Source: Oricola nitratireducens (GTDB lineage: Bacteria > Pseudomonadota > Alphaproteobacteria > Rhizobiales > Rhizobiaceae). Taken from it: a stretch of 64,000 nucleotides of DNA. The stretch lies in contig NZ_JACZCS010000014.1 in the NCBI RefSeq assembly GCF_014904745.1, positions 186,001 to 250,000 on the forward strand, in the 5' to 3' direction. The position numbers and the translations under genes are program-made. The notes under the pieces were generated by a model. That model searched no databases and was not told where the DNA came from. It worked only from the letters and a program-made list of their open reading frames with translations. Positions 63,933 to 64,000 of the stretch are shown here, one piece after another; the stretch's first letter is position 1; the number at the start of each line of letters is the position of its first letter.

Positions 63933-64000
63933 AATCCTTTCGCGGCGCGTGTCGCCGTTAACGGGATGGTAATATCACGAGGCACGATATGCGCCGGATG

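Noticed and set aside
63668-63972. Frames over tRNA-Gln (for example AGFEPAHGG on the plus strand and MRWFESSRPSHS on the minus strand)
   Set aside because: These are translations of or across a tRNA gene and have no family support.
1-64000. CRISPR arrays, insertion sequences or a complete prophage
   Set aside because: I saw no regularly spaced short repeats, transposase motifs or phage structural genes.

Overview
The window looks like chromosomal DNA from a GC-rich member of the Hyphomicrobiales (Rhizobiales, Alphaproteobacteria). The support is a set of lineage-typical families: a MucR/Ros zinc-finger regulator, DUF5330, DUF6456, DUF1491 and DUF2336 proteins, a TIGR03808-type Tat repeat protein, a class 3 (Rhizobium etli type) asparaginase, a bifunctional CysNC, a seven-gene Mrp/Pha antiporter operon and TamA/TamB. 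Two CtrA-type half-sites (ATGGTTAA) fit an alphaproteobacterial cell-cycle network. The genus cannot be fixed from sequence reading alone. I saw no rRNA, insertion sequence, CRISPR array or complete prophage.

Layout. 0-3.5 kb: a LuxR-type regulator and a soluble globin-coupled chemoreceptor, divergent around a 510-bp control region, bracketed by two diverged copies of a small unknown gene. 3.5-12.9 kb: envelope and cell-cycle genes (DUF983, a class A penicillin-binding protein, a DUF1214/DUF1254 pair, DUF2336, DUF1491, a peptidoglycan-binding protein, a membrane histidine kinase) and SufE. 12.9-15.3 kb: DUF6456 coupled to an orphan DnaA domain-IV protein, a small unknown gene and mucR. 15.3-21.4 kb: mnhABCDEFG on the minus strand. 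21.6-25.3 kb: msrB, a HAD protein, oligopeptidase B and a small secreted protein. 25.3-27.2 kb: an accessory patch with an HTH-like protein, a RusA-motif protein of lower GC, a small conserved protein and a GntR-family remnant. 27.2-39.5 kb: dodecin, a methyltransferase, two cytochromes c, Fe superoxide dismutase, an aminotransferase, a haloacid dehalogenase, an L,D-transpeptidase, a HerA-like ATPase, a beta-helix Tat protein, asparaginase and phosphomannomutase. 39.6-41.8 kb: tRNA-Pro(CGG), then PilZ, LuxR and PAS genes. 42-48.3 kb: tamA-tamB. 48.3-64 kb: dxs, an SAF-domain oxidoreductase, galU, cysQ, cysD, cysNC, a type I secretion pair, an O-antigen ligase-like protein, a CapD-type nucleotide-sugar enzyme and tRNA-Gln(TTG).

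How they work together. Two themes stand out. The first is sensing: two LuxR proteins whose ligand domains lack the usual AHL-contacting Asp sit beside a heme chemoreceptor in one case and PilZ and PAS proteins in the other, so they probably respond to something other than a canonical AHL. The second is the cell surface: UDP-glucose synthesis, sulfate activation (PAPS), PAP recycling, polysaccharide ligation or polymerisation, sugar-nucleotide modification and type I export lie within about 12 kb, which suggests production of a possibly sulfated surface polysaccharide. The rest is mostly housekeeping chromosome with tight or overlapping gene spacing.
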